This document shows positions 20,890-29,418 of a DNA stretch of 64,000 bases, piece by piece; within the stretch, counting starts at the first letter, position 1, and each line of letters starts with the position of its first letter. Both the position numbers and the translations under genes were made by a program. Where the stretch lies: positions 124,001 through 188,000 of the forward strand of contig NZ_JAFKCV010000006.1 in NCBI RefSeq assembly GCF_017254865.1, written 5' to 3'. Below the pieces are notes generated by a model. The model was not told the origin of the DNA. It searched no databases and saw only the letters and a program-made list of their open reading frames with translations. Source of the stretch: Bowmanella dokdonensis. Its GTDB lineage: Bacteria > Pseudomonadota > Gammaproteobacteria > Enterobacterales > Alteromonadaceae.

Positions 20890-21447
20890 ATGGCAAGTAG
20901 AGGCATAAACAAAGTGATTCTGGTGGGTAACCTGGGTCAGGATCCGGAAGTCAGATATACGGCCAACGGCAAAGCCGTGGCCAGCCTGAATCTGGCCACT
21001 TCCGAAAGCTGGAAAGACCAGAGCGGTCAGATCCAGGAGCGTACTGAATGGCACCGGGTCTCACTATTCGGGAAGCTGGCAGAAATCGCCGGTGAATATC
21101 TGCGCAAAGGCAGTCAGGTATATGTGGAAGGCAAGCTGCAGACCCGTAAATGGCAGGACAAGAGCGGCCAGGACAGGTACACCACCGAAATCGTGCTGGA
21201 TCCTTTTACCGGAGTGATGCAGATGCTCGGCGGCGGCAGTGGTGGCGGTGGCGGTGGCCGCAGCCCGCAACAGGGAGGCTACAATCAGGCCCCTGCCCAG
21301 CAGGATTACAATCAGGCGCCCCAGTACCAGCAACACCCCAAACAGGGTGGCAGCCCGGGGGGCAATCGTCCGCCCCAGAACCAGCCCCAGCAGGCCAATT
21401 CCATGCCGGAGCCCGACTTCGACTTCGATGACGATATTCCGTTCTAG
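20890..21447 (+). CDS. ssb: Single-stranded DNA-binding protein
   Basis: Binds and protects ssDNA in replication, repair and recombination and recruits partners through its C-terminal tip. The 185-residue protein has an OB fold in residues 1-112 ([36 protein letters not shown]). A Gly/Gln/Pro-rich linker follows, and the acidic tip is [10 protein letters not shown], the canonical partner-docking end. It has its own terminator (21462-21487) and is separated from the YajR-like gene by 93 bp. Confidence 0.98.
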   Translation: MASRGINKVILVGNLGQDPEVRYTANGKAVASLNLATSESWKDQSGQIQERTEWHRVSLFGKLAEIAGEYLRKGSQVYVEGKLQTRKWQDKSGQDRYTTEIVLDPFTGVMQMLGGGSGGGGGGRSPQQGGYNQAPAQQDYNQAPQYQQHPKQGGSPGGNRPPQNQPQQANSMPEPDFDFDDDIPF

Positions 21448-21461
21448 TCCAGCAAAACCCG

Positions 21462-21487
21462 AAAGCCCGCCCAATGCGGGCTTTTTT
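21462..21487 (+). terminator. Intrinsic terminator of ssb
   Basis: AAAGCCCGC pairs with GCGGGCTTT around CCAAT, followed by a run of six T. It starts 15 bp after the ssb stop and separates ssb from the msh operon. Confidence 0.92.
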
Positions 21488-21516
21488 CTGACCTTCAGGG
21501 CTGGTTAAATAACGGA

Positions 21517-21546
21517 TTGTCTGATGTAATTGCTACAAATTATAAC
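21517..21546 (+). promoter_or_regulatory. Candidate promoter of the msh operon
   Basis: TTGTCT (21517-21522) and TATAAC (21541-21546) are 18 bp apart and sit 20 bp upstream of the mshI ATG, in the AT-rich gap after the ssb terminator. The position fits a transcription start very close to the start codon. Not tested. Confidence 0.4.
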
Positions 21547-21565
21547 AATTAATACCCGGGTATAA

Positions 21566-22495
21566 ATGCGCTTAGGCTGGTGGGACCTGGTAAAACGCAA
21601 GCTGAGAAAGCCGGCGGCTTACCATTCTCTTGGAATCGAATTTGGTCAGCGAAACCTTAACCTGTCCCTGCTTGGCAAGCAGAAAGGGCTGCCATTGTGG
21701 CTGAAACAGCACCGTATCGGCATTGACAACTGGGTTAAAGATCTGACTGCCTGGATCAAAGATGAAGGCGTGGCTTCCACCCCCTGTCATGTGGTTTTTT
21801 CCACCAATCGCTATCAGTTATTGCAGGTAGAAAAACCTGCGGTCCCAGCCGAAGAGCTGACCCAGGCCCTGCGCTGGTCTGTCAAGGATCTGCTGGCTTC
21901 TGCCGATGACATGGTGGTGGAATATTTCGATTTGCCGGCCCAGCCCACCGGCAGCAATAAGATCAACCTGGTGGCAGCGCCTAAGAGTCTGATTGAATCG
22001 GTCGTGACAGGTATGATCCAGGCCGGGGTTGAACTTAAAAGCATCGGCATAGAGGAACTCAGCCAGTGTGACCTGCTGGACGCCCAACCTGCAGCACAGA
22101 TTACCCTGGTGCAGGAACCCGGTGAAGAGATTTGCCTGAGCATCATCAAGGATGGGAACATCTATTTTACCCGTCGCCTCAAAGGGTACGAGCAACTGAG
22201 CAGCTATGGCCTGGAGCAGATCCACCAGGGAGTGGCAGACAGCCTCAGTATAGAAATCCAGCGCTCCATGGACTATTTTGACAGTCAGTTGCGCCAGGCG
22301 CCGGTGAAGCGTCTGCTGATCTGTATCGATACACCTTTTCTTGAAGAGCTCAGCCAGGTACTTGAACAGAATACCCTGGTCAAGACAGAAATGTTTACTC
22401 CACAAATAGCCACTTCCCAGGGACTGAGGTTTTCCTCAGAAACAGTGACCAGTCTGGGCGCCGCCATGCGCCAGGTCCGTGAGGCAAATGCATGA
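21566..22495 (+). CDS. mshI: MSHA biogenesis protein MshI (PilM-like)
   Basis: First gene of the MSHA pilus operon. The 309-residue protein resembles the actin-like ATPase fold of PilM, which forms the cytoplasmic ring of the type IV pilus alignment complex. Visible features are an N-terminal GIEFGQRNLNLSLL strand region and the C-terminal SSETVTSLGAAMRQV. The PilM phosphate-binding loops are poorly preserved, as in other MshI proteins. There is no membrane segment. The stop overlaps the next gene by 4 bp. Confidence 0.88.
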   Translation: MRLGWWDLVKRKLRKPAAYHSLGIEFGQRNLNLSLLGKQKGLPLWLKQHRIGIDNWVKDLTAWIKDEGVASTPCHVVFSTNRYQLLQVEKPAVPAEELTQALRWSVKDLLASADDMVVEYFDLPAQPTGSNKINLVAAPKSLIESVVTGMIQAGVELKSIGIEELSQCDLLDAQPAAQITLVQEPGEEICLSIIKDGNIYFTRRLKGYEQLSSYGLEQIHQGVADSLSIEIQRSMDYFDSQLRQAPVKRLLICIDTPFLEELSQVLEQNTLVKTEMFTPQIATSQGLRFSSETVTSLGAAMRQVREANA

Positions 22496-23097
22496 AGAAC
22501 CGGGTAAACCTCTATCCGCGGGAATTGCGGCCGACTTACGATTTGCTGACACTTGGTTTCGCCCTGGGCCTATGGCTGGCGGCGGCCCTGATTATTGGTT
22601 TTTGGCAGTGGCAGATGCATCAGCAATGGACAGTGCTTCAGGCGCAGGAACAGGCCACAGCCACCCAATTGGCCGGCTTGAGGACGCAGGTCAAAAGGCA
22701 GGTACAGCAACTGGATCGGGAACCCAGCCAGGCCTTAGTTGAACAAATCCAGCTTCTGCAGCGCCAGATTGCCGCCCAGCAAGAGGTCCTTGCCATGCTG
22801 GCGCAACGGGAACGGACAGATAAGCCCGGCTATGCCTCACTGATGGACGATCTGGCCAGACTCCATCATCCGGATATCTGGCTGACTCACATAAACATGA
22901 CGGACGACAGGATACAACTGGAAGGCGGAACACGCACAGCCGAAGCCCTGCCGCAGTGGCTCAGCCTACTGAGCCGGGGCAACAGCCTCACCGGCACCGA
23001 GTTTGCAACCGTGCAACTGATCCGGGACGAGCAGGAAAACCTGGGTTTTGTCCTCAGCTCCACTGCAGCGGACACCATCAGGGAGAGCCGGCAGTGA
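22492..23097 (+). CDS. MSHA biogenesis protein, PilN-like (MshI2)
   Basis: Bitopic inner-membrane protein of 201 residues in the place of PilN: a short cytoplasmic N-terminus with the PilN-type motif VNLYPRELRP (which binds PilM), one membrane helix (about 20-42), then a coiled coil (about 45-105) and a small periplasmic ferredoxin-like domain. In Vibrio annotations this partner is often called MshI2. It overlaps mshI by 4 bp and the mshJ GTG by 4 bp, consistent with translational coupling of alignment-complex subunits. Confidence 0.85.
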   Translation: MKNRVNLYPRELRPTYDLLTLGFALGLWLAAALIIGFWQWQMHQQWTVLQAQEQATATQLAGLRTQVKRQVQQLDREPSQALVEQIQLLQRQIAAQQEVLAMLAQRERTDKPGYASLMDDLARLHHPDIWLTHINMTDDRIQLEGGTRTAEALPQWLSLLSRGNSLTGTEFATVQLIRDEQENLGFVLSSTAADTIRESRQ

Positions 23098-23741
23098 GTG
23101 CTTATCAGAAAATGCATCAGGCCTTTGCCCTCAGGAAGCCAAGAGAGAAACAACTCTTATTGTTTGCAGGACTGTTCCTGATCCTCTATGGAGGTTATCT
23201 GCTTTTGATTGAGCCGACCCTGGACGGCCTGGCTTTATCAGAGCGCAAGCTCAATCAACAGCAGCAGGAACTGACCAGCCTGAACCTGCAGCTCCAGGAA
23301 CTGGCCACAGCGACCACCAATCCCGATACGCCCCTATTGATTCGCCGGCAGGCACTGGAGTCAGAAATAGCAGCGCTGCGCCAGGTCATGTTGCAACAAA
23401 CCAGTGAACTGATCCCTGCCGCACGAATGAAGAATGTGCTGCAGCAACTGCTTGCACATCATGACCAACTCCGGCTGGTGGAACTCAAATCCCTGACTCC
23501 GACAGCCATCACGGCGGAGCCGCAGCAGGAGGATCAGCAGGCCGGTCTCTATCAGCACGGCATGCGATTGGTACTGGAAGGCAGCTATTTCGATTTACAG
23601 GGCTATCTGCGGCAGTTGGAAAGCCTGCAATGGCGCTTCTACTGGAAAACCTTTGATTACCAGGTGCTGGAATATCCCACCGCCAGGATGAGCCTGGAAA
23701 TCTATACCCTCAGTACCGGCAAGGCATTTTTGGGAGTCTGA
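23094..23741 (+). CDS. mshJ: MSHA biogenesis protein MshJ (PilO-like)
   Basis: PilO-type alignment-complex protein of 215 residues: a short basic cytoplasmic tail, one membrane helix (about 20-40, LLFAGLFLILYGGYLLL), a coiled coil to about residue 100, and a periplasmic domain with the PilO-like end SLQWRFYWKTFDYQVLEYP. The start was set at GTG 23094, which overlaps the previous stop as GTGA; an ATG 18 bp later is an alternative. Expected to pair with the PilN-like protein and MshK. Confidence 0.87.
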   Translation: MSAYQKMHQAFALRKPREKQLLLFAGLFLILYGGYLLLIEPTLDGLALSERKLNQQQQELTSLNLQLQELATATTNPDTPLLIRRQALESEIAALRQVMLQQTSELIPAARMKNVLQQLLAHHDQLRLVELKSLTPTAITAEPQQEDQQAGLYQHGMRLVLEGSYFDLQGYLRQLESLQWRFYWKTFDYQVLEYPTARMSLEIYTLSTGKAFLGV

Positions 23742-23742
23742 G

Positions 23743-24084
23743 ATGAACAAGGCAAGTGTGGTCGCCCTAATCACAGGCCTGGCATGGTCCGCCCTGGCGG
23801 GCGCTCAGGTTGACCCTACGCGTCCTCCTGCCACAATACAGGAACAGTCGGCGGGACAGCCTCAGAACGGGGGCCTGCCCAGAGTGTCGGCAATTTTCGT
23901 CGGGCAGGCTCAACGTTATGTGCTGGTGGAAGGCAAGGTTCTGCATCCGGGTGAATTCTGGGGCGCCTGGCAATTATTCTCCATTGGCAATGACAAGGCG
24001 ACCTTCCGGGACGGGGATCGGCAGGTGGAAGTGAGGATACTGACAACAGGCTCGTTGAAAAAAGGCAACTTTGATGGTTTATAG
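23743..24084 (+). CDS. mshK: MSHA biogenesis protein MshK (PilP-like)
   Basis: Small periplasmic protein of 113 residues with a signal peptide (ALITGLAWSALAGAQ). It begins the mature chain with VDPTRPP, the typical start of PilP/GspC-like homology-region domains that contact the secretin. The single domain has the pattern LPRVSAIFVGQAQRYVLVEGKVLHPGE. It starts 1 bp after mshJ and overlaps mshL by 11 bp. The likely role is to link the inner-membrane MshJ/PilN-like complex to the MshL secretin. Confidence 0.87.
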   Translation: MNKASVVALITGLAWSALAGAQVDPTRPPATIQEQSAGQPQNGGLPRVSAIFVGQAQRYVLVEGKVLHPGEFWGAWQLFSIGNDKATFRDGDRQVEVRILTTGSLKKGNFDGL

Positions 24085-25732
24085 ACACACATTTATCCTT
24101 TTCCTGTCAGCCTGGCTGACGGCCTGCCAGACCAATGATGCCGGACAGACCGTATCACGCAAGCTGGACGAAGCCGTTGCCCAGCAACAGTTGGCAGAGC
24201 AGCCCAAAGCTCCTTTGCAGCAGGTACCGGCAGATATCAGCCAGTTGCTGAAGGATGAGGGCAGCCTCCTCGCCCAACAGGAGGGCGGTCTGTTTGGCGA
24301 AGAGCGATACGACATCAGGGCCGACCAGACTGAAGCCGGCGCCTTTTTCGCGGGCCTGGTGGAGGGGTCGCCGTTCAGTGTCGCCATCCACCCGCAGGTC
24401 CAGGGGCGCATCTCACTGGATCTCAAACAGGTGACACTCAATGAAGCCATGGATCTGGTCAGTGAATTGTACGGCTATGATATCCAGCGCAGCGGCAGTA
24501 TCTTCCGGATTTACCCCGCCGGTATGCGCACCGAAACCTACTCAGTCAATTACCTGCTGATGACACGCGACGGCGCAACCCAGACCAGTATTGTCTCGGG
24601 CGGTGTATCGCAAAAGGACCAGCAGAACAACCAGAACGGCCAGAGCAGCTTCGGCGGCAATCAGATGACCGGTGCCGGGCAGTACGGTAATGCCAGTTTC
24701 GGGGCCAATAACATCAATGGCACCAATATCTCCACCCGCACTGAGACGGATTTTTGGAAGAATCTCAAGGAAACACTGCAAAGCCTGGTGGGCAACGAAG
24801 CGGGACGCAATGTGGTAGTCTCTCCCCAGGCTGGATTGGTTACCGTCAGGGCCATGCCGGACGAATTACGGGTGGTGCGCAATTTCCTCGAACGTTCAGA
24901 AAGTACGGTGCAGCGCCAGGTGATTCTGGAAGCCAGGATCGTGGAGATCTCCCTCAACGATGAATACCAGCAGGGCATCAACTGGAGTCAGGTACTGGCT
25001 CACACCGGCAGCACCGATTTTCGCTTCTCCACCAGCGGTTTCAGCGCCGGTAACAGCATCTCTGCCACCCTCGGCGGCGTAACCAGTCTGGCCTTCGTCA
25101 ACCAGGATTTCAGTGGCGTATTGAATCTGCTGTCCACCCAGGGCAACGTACAGGTGCTGTCCAGCCCCAGGGTCACCGCCACCAACAACCAAAAAGCGGT
25201 AATCAAGGTGGGAGACGATGAATATTTCGTCACCGATGTATCCAGCCAGAGCACCATCACGGCCGCCACCACCAGTACCGGACCGAATATCGAACTGACC
25301 CCTTTCTTCTCCGGTATAGCCCTGGATGTGACACCGCAGATAGACGACAAGGGCGGGGTACTGTTACATGTGCATCCCTCGGTGATCGAAACACAGGAGC
25401 AGGAGAAGGTTGTAACCCTCAATGAAGAACGCTTTGTGCTGCCGCTGGCGCAGAGCAATATCCGCGAATCGGATACGGTTATCCATGCCAAGAGTGGCGA
25501 AATCGTCGTTATCGGCGGGCTGATGCAGACCATCATCAACGAGGTGCATTCCAAGACCCCGCTGCTTGGCAGCATTCCGCTGCTGGGTGAACTGTTCAAG
25601 AATCGTCGCGAAGTGGAGCAGAAAAAGGAATTGGTGATACTGCTCAAGCCCTCGGTAGTGGGACCGGATACCTGGCGCAAGGAGCTGATGCGCAGCAGGG
25701 ACCAGGTCCGCGATTGGGTTGATTCGAACTGA
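24074..25732 (+). CDS. mshL: MSHA biogenesis secretin MshL
   Basis: Outer-membrane secretin through which the pilus passes. The 552-residue protein has a lipoprotein signal ending LSAWLTAC, an STN/N0 domain (about 80-150, FSVAIHPQVQGRISLDLKQVTLNEA), a Gly/Asn/Gln-rich insertion (about 165-215), an N1-like domain, and the secretin core with VLSSPRVTATNNQKA and VIGGLMQTIINE near the C-terminus. The ATG at 24074 is preferred to the TTG one codon before. It overlaps mshK by 11 bp and is followed by mshM after 2 bp. Confidence 0.95.
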   Translation: MVYRHTFILFLSAWLTACQTNDAGQTVSRKLDEAVAQQQLAEQPKAPLQQVPADISQLLKDEGSLLAQQEGGLFGEERYDIRADQTEAGAFFAGLVEGSPFSVAIHPQVQGRISLDLKQVTLNEAMDLVSELYGYDIQRSGSIFRIYPAGMRTETYSVNYLLMTRDGATQTSIVSGGVSQKDQQNNQNGQSSFGGNQMTGAGQYGNASFGANNINGTNISTRTETDFWKNLKETLQSLVGNEAGRNVVVSPQAGLVTVRAMPDELRVVRNFLERSESTVQRQVILEARIVEISLNDEYQQGINWSQVLAHTGSTDFRFSTSGFSAGNSISATLGGVTSLAFVNQDFSGVLNLLSTQGNVQVLSSPRVTATNNQKAVIKVGDDEYFVTDVSSQSTITAATTSTGPNIELTPFFSGIALDVTPQIDDKGGVLLHVHPSVIETQEQEKVVTLNEERFVLPLAQSNIRESDTVIHAKSGEIVVIGGLMQTIINEVHSKTPLLGSIPLLGELFKNRREVEQKKELVILLKPSVVGPDTWRKELMRSRDQVRDWVDSN

Positions 25733-25734
25733 CC

Positions 25735-26643
25735 ATGTACCTGTATCATTTCGGCCTGCGTGAGCTGCCATTTACCCTGACCCCCAATACCAGTTATTTC
25801 TTTGGTCTGCCCAGTCATAAGCAGGCCATCGAAGTGCTGACCCTGGCGTTGAAGACCGGCGAGGGTTTTATCAAGGTCACCGGCGAGGTGGGCACCGGCA
25901 AAACCCTGCTGTGCCGGAAATTGCTCAACGAATTGCCGGATCATTTCGTCAGCGCCTACATTCCCAATCCCTACTTGTCGCCGCAGGAGCTGCGCATGGC
26001 GGTAGCCAGGGAACTGGATGTCAGCCTGACCGAGCAGGCCGATCAGCAGGAATTTACCCAGCGTATCCAGCAGCGGCTGATTGGGATCCACCAGCAGAAT
26101 CGCGCCGTGGTGCTGATCATCGATGAAGCCCAGGCTCTGCCGGTAGAGAGTATCGAGGCCCTGAGACTCTTTACCAACCTGGAAACCGAGTCCCGCAAGC
26201 TGCTGCAGGTAGTGCTGTTCGGCCAGCCGGAACTGGATGAAAAACTGGCTCTGCCCGAGCTTCGCCAGCTCAAGCAACGTATTACCTTCAGCTACAAGTT
26301 ATCCAGCATGGATTTTCCGCAGCTTTGCCAGTATGTCCGCCATCGCATGCAGGTAGCGGGCTACCGGGGTGGTGAGGTATTCAGCAACGGTTGTTGCAAG
26401 CTGCTCTATCAGGCATCAAAGGGTACACCCAGGGTGGTCAATGTACTCTGTCATAAGGCGCTGATGCTGGCCTTTGGCGAGGGGAAAATGCAGGTCAGCC
26501 GGACACATGTGAAGCTGGCCATACAGGACACTGAAGCGGCCCACCGGGTTGCGCACCGTATCGGCTGGTGGCTGACCGCCTCTGTGCTGTTTGTGATACT
26601 TGTCCTTGGCAGCTACTACTTTTATCCGCCGGGCAGCTTATGA
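25735..26643 (+). CDS. mshM: MSHA biogenesis ATPase MshM (ExeA-like)
   Basis: AAA ATPase of 302 residues in the ExeA/GspA group. Walker A is GEVGTGKT near residue 49 and Walker B LIIDEAQ near 128. A C-terminal hydrophobic segment (WWLTASVLFVILVLGSYYFY, about 277-296) is a likely membrane anchor. ExeA relatives help insert or assemble secretins through peptidoglycan, so a role in placing MshL is inferred. Its stop overlaps the mshN start as ATGA. Confidence 0.92.
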   Translation: MYLYHFGLRELPFTLTPNTSYFFGLPSHKQAIEVLTLALKTGEGFIKVTGEVGTGKTLLCRKLLNELPDHFVSAYIPNPYLSPQELRMAVARELDVSLTEQADQQEFTQRIQQRLIGIHQQNRAVVLIIDEAQALPVESIEALRLFTNLETESRKLLQVVLFGQPELDEKLALPELRQLKQRITFSYKLSSMDFPQLCQYVRHRMQVAGYRGGEVFSNGCCKLLYQASKGTPRVVNVLCHKALMLAFGEGKMQVSRTHVKLAIQDTEAAHRVAHRIGWWLTASVLFVILVLGSYYFYPPGSL

Positions 26644-27692
26644 GTGTTGTCAACAAGATGCTCCAGGATCTGGAGAAACGCCAGCAACAGCCACAGTCGG
26701 CAGACTACCAGCCACCGGCTAAAAGCCGTCACGGCTGGTGGCTGGTAGGCGTTTTGCCACTGGCCATGCTGGCCTTTGCCGGCTACTGGCTGCTGCCCGA
26801 CTGGCTGGAAAAGATCACCCATCAAGAGTCTCTCGATACCATCAATGAACAGCAACAGAGCACAGCCGCGGTCAAGGCTGATCCGGCATCTGCCAAGAGC
26901 GGCAGCAAAGATACCGAGTCTGTCCGGACAACAGAGCCAAGCACAACACAGACGACCGGGGAGCCTGAGCAGGTTCCCGTAGCGGCGCCGCCTGATTTGA
27001 TGGTGCCCGAACCCCGGACGCCAGGGCTTGCCCCTTCGGCCCGGGTCACAGGCTCCACCGCTCAACAGCAGGTTACCCCGACGCCTTCAGCGGCCCTGAC
27101 TATCAAATCAGCCGATACCGATACCCCATCGCAGTGGGCTTTGCTCAAGGTCAGGGTTCAGCAGGCGATTGCCGACAAACGGCCGCTGGACGCTGTGGCC
27201 GATCTCAAGCGCATGCTGGCCATACAGGGCGACAGCCACCAGGTCCGGCTGAAACTGGCGGCACTGATGCATGACACAGGTATGCGGGCTCAGGCTGGCC
27301 TGCTGCTCGAAGAGGGGGTAAAACTCTACCCCGAACAGGCAGAGCTTCGCCTGATGCTGGCACGCTGGTTACAGGGCAACAACAGCCAGGAACAGGCCTT
27401 GTCTGTACTGCAGGAAATACAACCCGAGCTGCTCGGCCACCCGGATTTCTATGCGCTTCGCGCCCAGCTTGCCCAGCAACAAAATCAGTTGGAACTGGCC
27501 ATTTCAGACTATCTGCTACTCTCACAGTATCAGCCGGACAGATTCAAGTGGCGGCTGGGCCTGGCCGTAGCGCTGGACAGAGCCGGTCGGCTGCCCGCCG
27601 CTCTTGAGCAGTACAACTGGCTAAAGGGGCAGAATCTGCCGCCCGAAGCGCGGCAATTTGTGCAGCAAAGACTCCAGGTTCTGGGAGGTTAA
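26640..27692 (+). CDS. mshN: MSHA biogenesis protein MshN (TPR protein)
   Basis: Bitopic protein of 350 residues: a short cytoplasmic head (MSVVNKMLQDLEKRQQQ, a motif shared with ExeB/GspB-like partners of ExeA), one membrane helix (about 36-54), a Pro/Thr/Gln-rich periplasmic linker (about 65-165) and a tetratricopeptide-repeat domain (about 170-345). The MshM/MshN pair therefore resembles ExeA/ExeB in general design. The start was chosen at the ATG overlapping the mshM stop; upstream in-frame codons belong to mshM. Confidence 0.88.
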   Translation: MSVVNKMLQDLEKRQQQPQSADYQPPAKSRHGWWLVGVLPLAMLAFAGYWLLPDWLEKITHQESLDTINEQQQSTAAVKADPASAKSGSKDTESVRTTEPSTTQTTGEPEQVPVAAPPDLMVPEPRTPGLAPSARVTGSTAQQQVTPTPSAALTIKSADTDTPSQWALLKVRVQQAIADKRPLDAVADLKRMLAIQGDSHQVRLKLAALMHDTGMRAQAGLLLEEGVKLYPEQAELRLMLARWLQGNNSQEQALSVLQEIQPELLGHPDFYALRAQLAQQQNQLELAISDYLLLSQYQPDRFKWRLGLAVALDRAGRLPAALEQYNWLKGQNLPPEARQFVQQRLQVLGG

Positions 27693-27693
27693 T

Positions 27694-29418
27694 GTGCAGC
27701 CTAAACTGAAAATGCGTCTGGGTGACCTGCTGGTCCATGAAGGAATCATCTCCCAGGAACAATTGCAAAGCGCACTGGATGCCCAGCGCCAGTCAGGCCG
27801 TAAATTGGGTCAGACCCTGACAGACCTGGGCCTGGTCTCTGAGACTCAGTTGCTGACCTTCCTCTCCCAGCAGTTGAACGTGCCCCTTATCGATGTCAAC
27901 CAGCACAACCTGGACCCCAATACCGTCAAGCTGTTACCCGAGGTGCAGGCCCGTCGTTACCGGGCACTGGTGCTGGAAGACAACCCGGATCATATATTGC
28001 TGGGCATGAGCGATCCTGCCGATTTGGCGGCCATGGACACTCTGTCCGGCCTGCTGAAAAAACCGGTGCAGGTGGCTGTGGTCCGGGAATCACAACTGCT
28101 GACCGCTTTTGACAGGCTGTACCGTCGTACCGAAGATATCGCCTCTTTTGCCCATGAGCTGGCCAGCGAACACCGGGACAGTGCCGATTTCGATTTTGCC
28201 GAAGTGGGTGCCGGTGAGGAAGACACCGCAGTGGCCAAGCTGCTCAAGTCCATCTTCGAGGATGCGGTGCAGATGCAGGCTTCGGATATCCATATCGAGC
28301 CGGATGAAAACCTGCTTCGCATCCGGCAGCGGGTTGACGGCGTACTGCAGGAAAACCTGATCAAGGAACGCAATATCGCCTCGGCGCTGGTACTGCGCCT
28401 CAAACTCATGTCCGGCCTGGATATCTCGGAAAAGCGCCTGCCCCAGGACGGACGCACCCATGTGCAGGTCAAGGGCCACAGCATCGATGTGCGGGTTTCG
28501 ACCATGCCGGTCCAGCATGGCGAGTCCGTGGTCATGCGTCTGCTGGACCAGTCCGCCGGATTGCTCAGCCTGGAACAAACCGGCATGCCACAGGCCATGC
28601 TCCAGCGCTTTCGCCACCTGCTGCAACGACCGCACGGCATGATTCTGGTTACCGGTCCCACGGGATCGGGTAAGACCACTACCCTGTACGGGGCCCTGAG
28701 TGAGCTGAACCAGCCAGGCGTGAAGGTGATCACGGTGGAAGATCCGGTGGAGTACCGGCTGCCCAGAATCAATCAGGTGCAAACCAACAACCGCATCGGC
28801 CTGACCTTTTCAAACGTGCTGCGCACCACCTTGCGCCAGGATCCGGATATCATCATGGTGGGTGAGATGCGCGACAACGAGACGGTGGAAATCGGCCTGC
28901 GTGGCGCCCTGACAGGTCACCTGGTCCTGTCCACCCTGCACACCAATGACGCCATCAGCAGCGCCATCCGTCTGCTGGATATGGGTGCACCGGGCTATCT
29001 GGTGGCCAGTTCTTTGCGGGCCGTGGTGGCCCAGCGGCTGGTGAGGCGCATCTGCCATCGCTGTGAACAAGCCTACCAGCCGGACAGCGAAGAGCTGTTC
29101 TGGCTTAAGTCCCTGGCATCTGATATCGACAGTATTCCCTTCAAAAAGGGTAAGGGTTGCGACGAATGCCATCAGACAGGTTATCGCGGCCGAATCGGGG
29201 TATTTGAGTTGCTGGAAATGACCGAAGGCATGATGAACGCCCTGAAGGCCGATGACACCAACAAATTCAGCCAGATGGCCCGTCGCAGTGCCGGCTACCA
29301 GCCTCTCTCACAGGTTGCCTTGCAGTACGCAAGGGAAGGGATGACCACAGTGGAGGAAGTGCTGCGTCTGGTGGAAATGGTCGCCGAAGAACCGGTCCAG
29401 GTGAACGACGATGCCTAA
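27694..29418 (+). CDS. mshE: MSHA pilus extension ATPase MshE, c-di-GMP-binding
   Basis: GspE/PilB-family motor that powers pilus extension. The 574-residue protein begins with two tandem MshEN motifs (residues about 7-30 RLGDLLVHEGII..., and about 35-58 KLGQTLTDLGLV...), the known c-di-GMP-binding signature RLGxxL-x3-G. The ATPase has Walker A GPTGSGKT (about 331), an Asp box and a tetracysteine zinc site (CHRC and CDEC). The start is GTG 27694, with GGGAGG 5 bp before it; V. cholerae MshE has 575 residues, which supports this choice. Confidence 0.96.
   Translation: MQPKLKMRLGDLLVHEGIISQEQLQSALDAQRQSGRKLGQTLTDLGLVSETQLLTFLSQQLNVPLIDVNQHNLDPNTVKLLPEVQARRYRALVLEDNPDHILLGMSDPADLAAMDTLSGLLKKPVQVAVVRESQLLTAFDRLYRRTEDIASFAHELASEHRDSADFDFAEVGAGEEDTAVAKLLKSIFEDAVQMQASDIHIEPDENLLRIRQRVDGVLQENLIKERNIASALVLRLKLMSGLDISEKRLPQDGRTHVQVKGHSIDVRVSTMPVQHGESVVMRLLDQSAGLLSLEQTGMPQAMLQRFRHLLQRPHGMILVTGPTGSGKTTTLYGALSELNQPGVKVITVEDPVEYRLPRINQVQTNNRIGLTFSNVLRTTLRQDPDIIMVGEMRDNETVEIGLRGALTGHLVLSTLHTNDAISSAIRLLDMGAPGYLVASSLRAVVAQRLVRRICHRCEQAYQPDSEELFWLKSLASDIDSIPFKKGKGCDECHQTGYRGRIGVFELLEMTEGMMNALKADDTNKFSQMARRSAGYQPLSQVALQYAREGMTTVEEVLRLVEMVAEEPVQVNDDA

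Noticed and set aside
25000..26277. Long minus-strand frame of 425 codons
   Set aside because: Antisense to mshL and mshM, with no family features.
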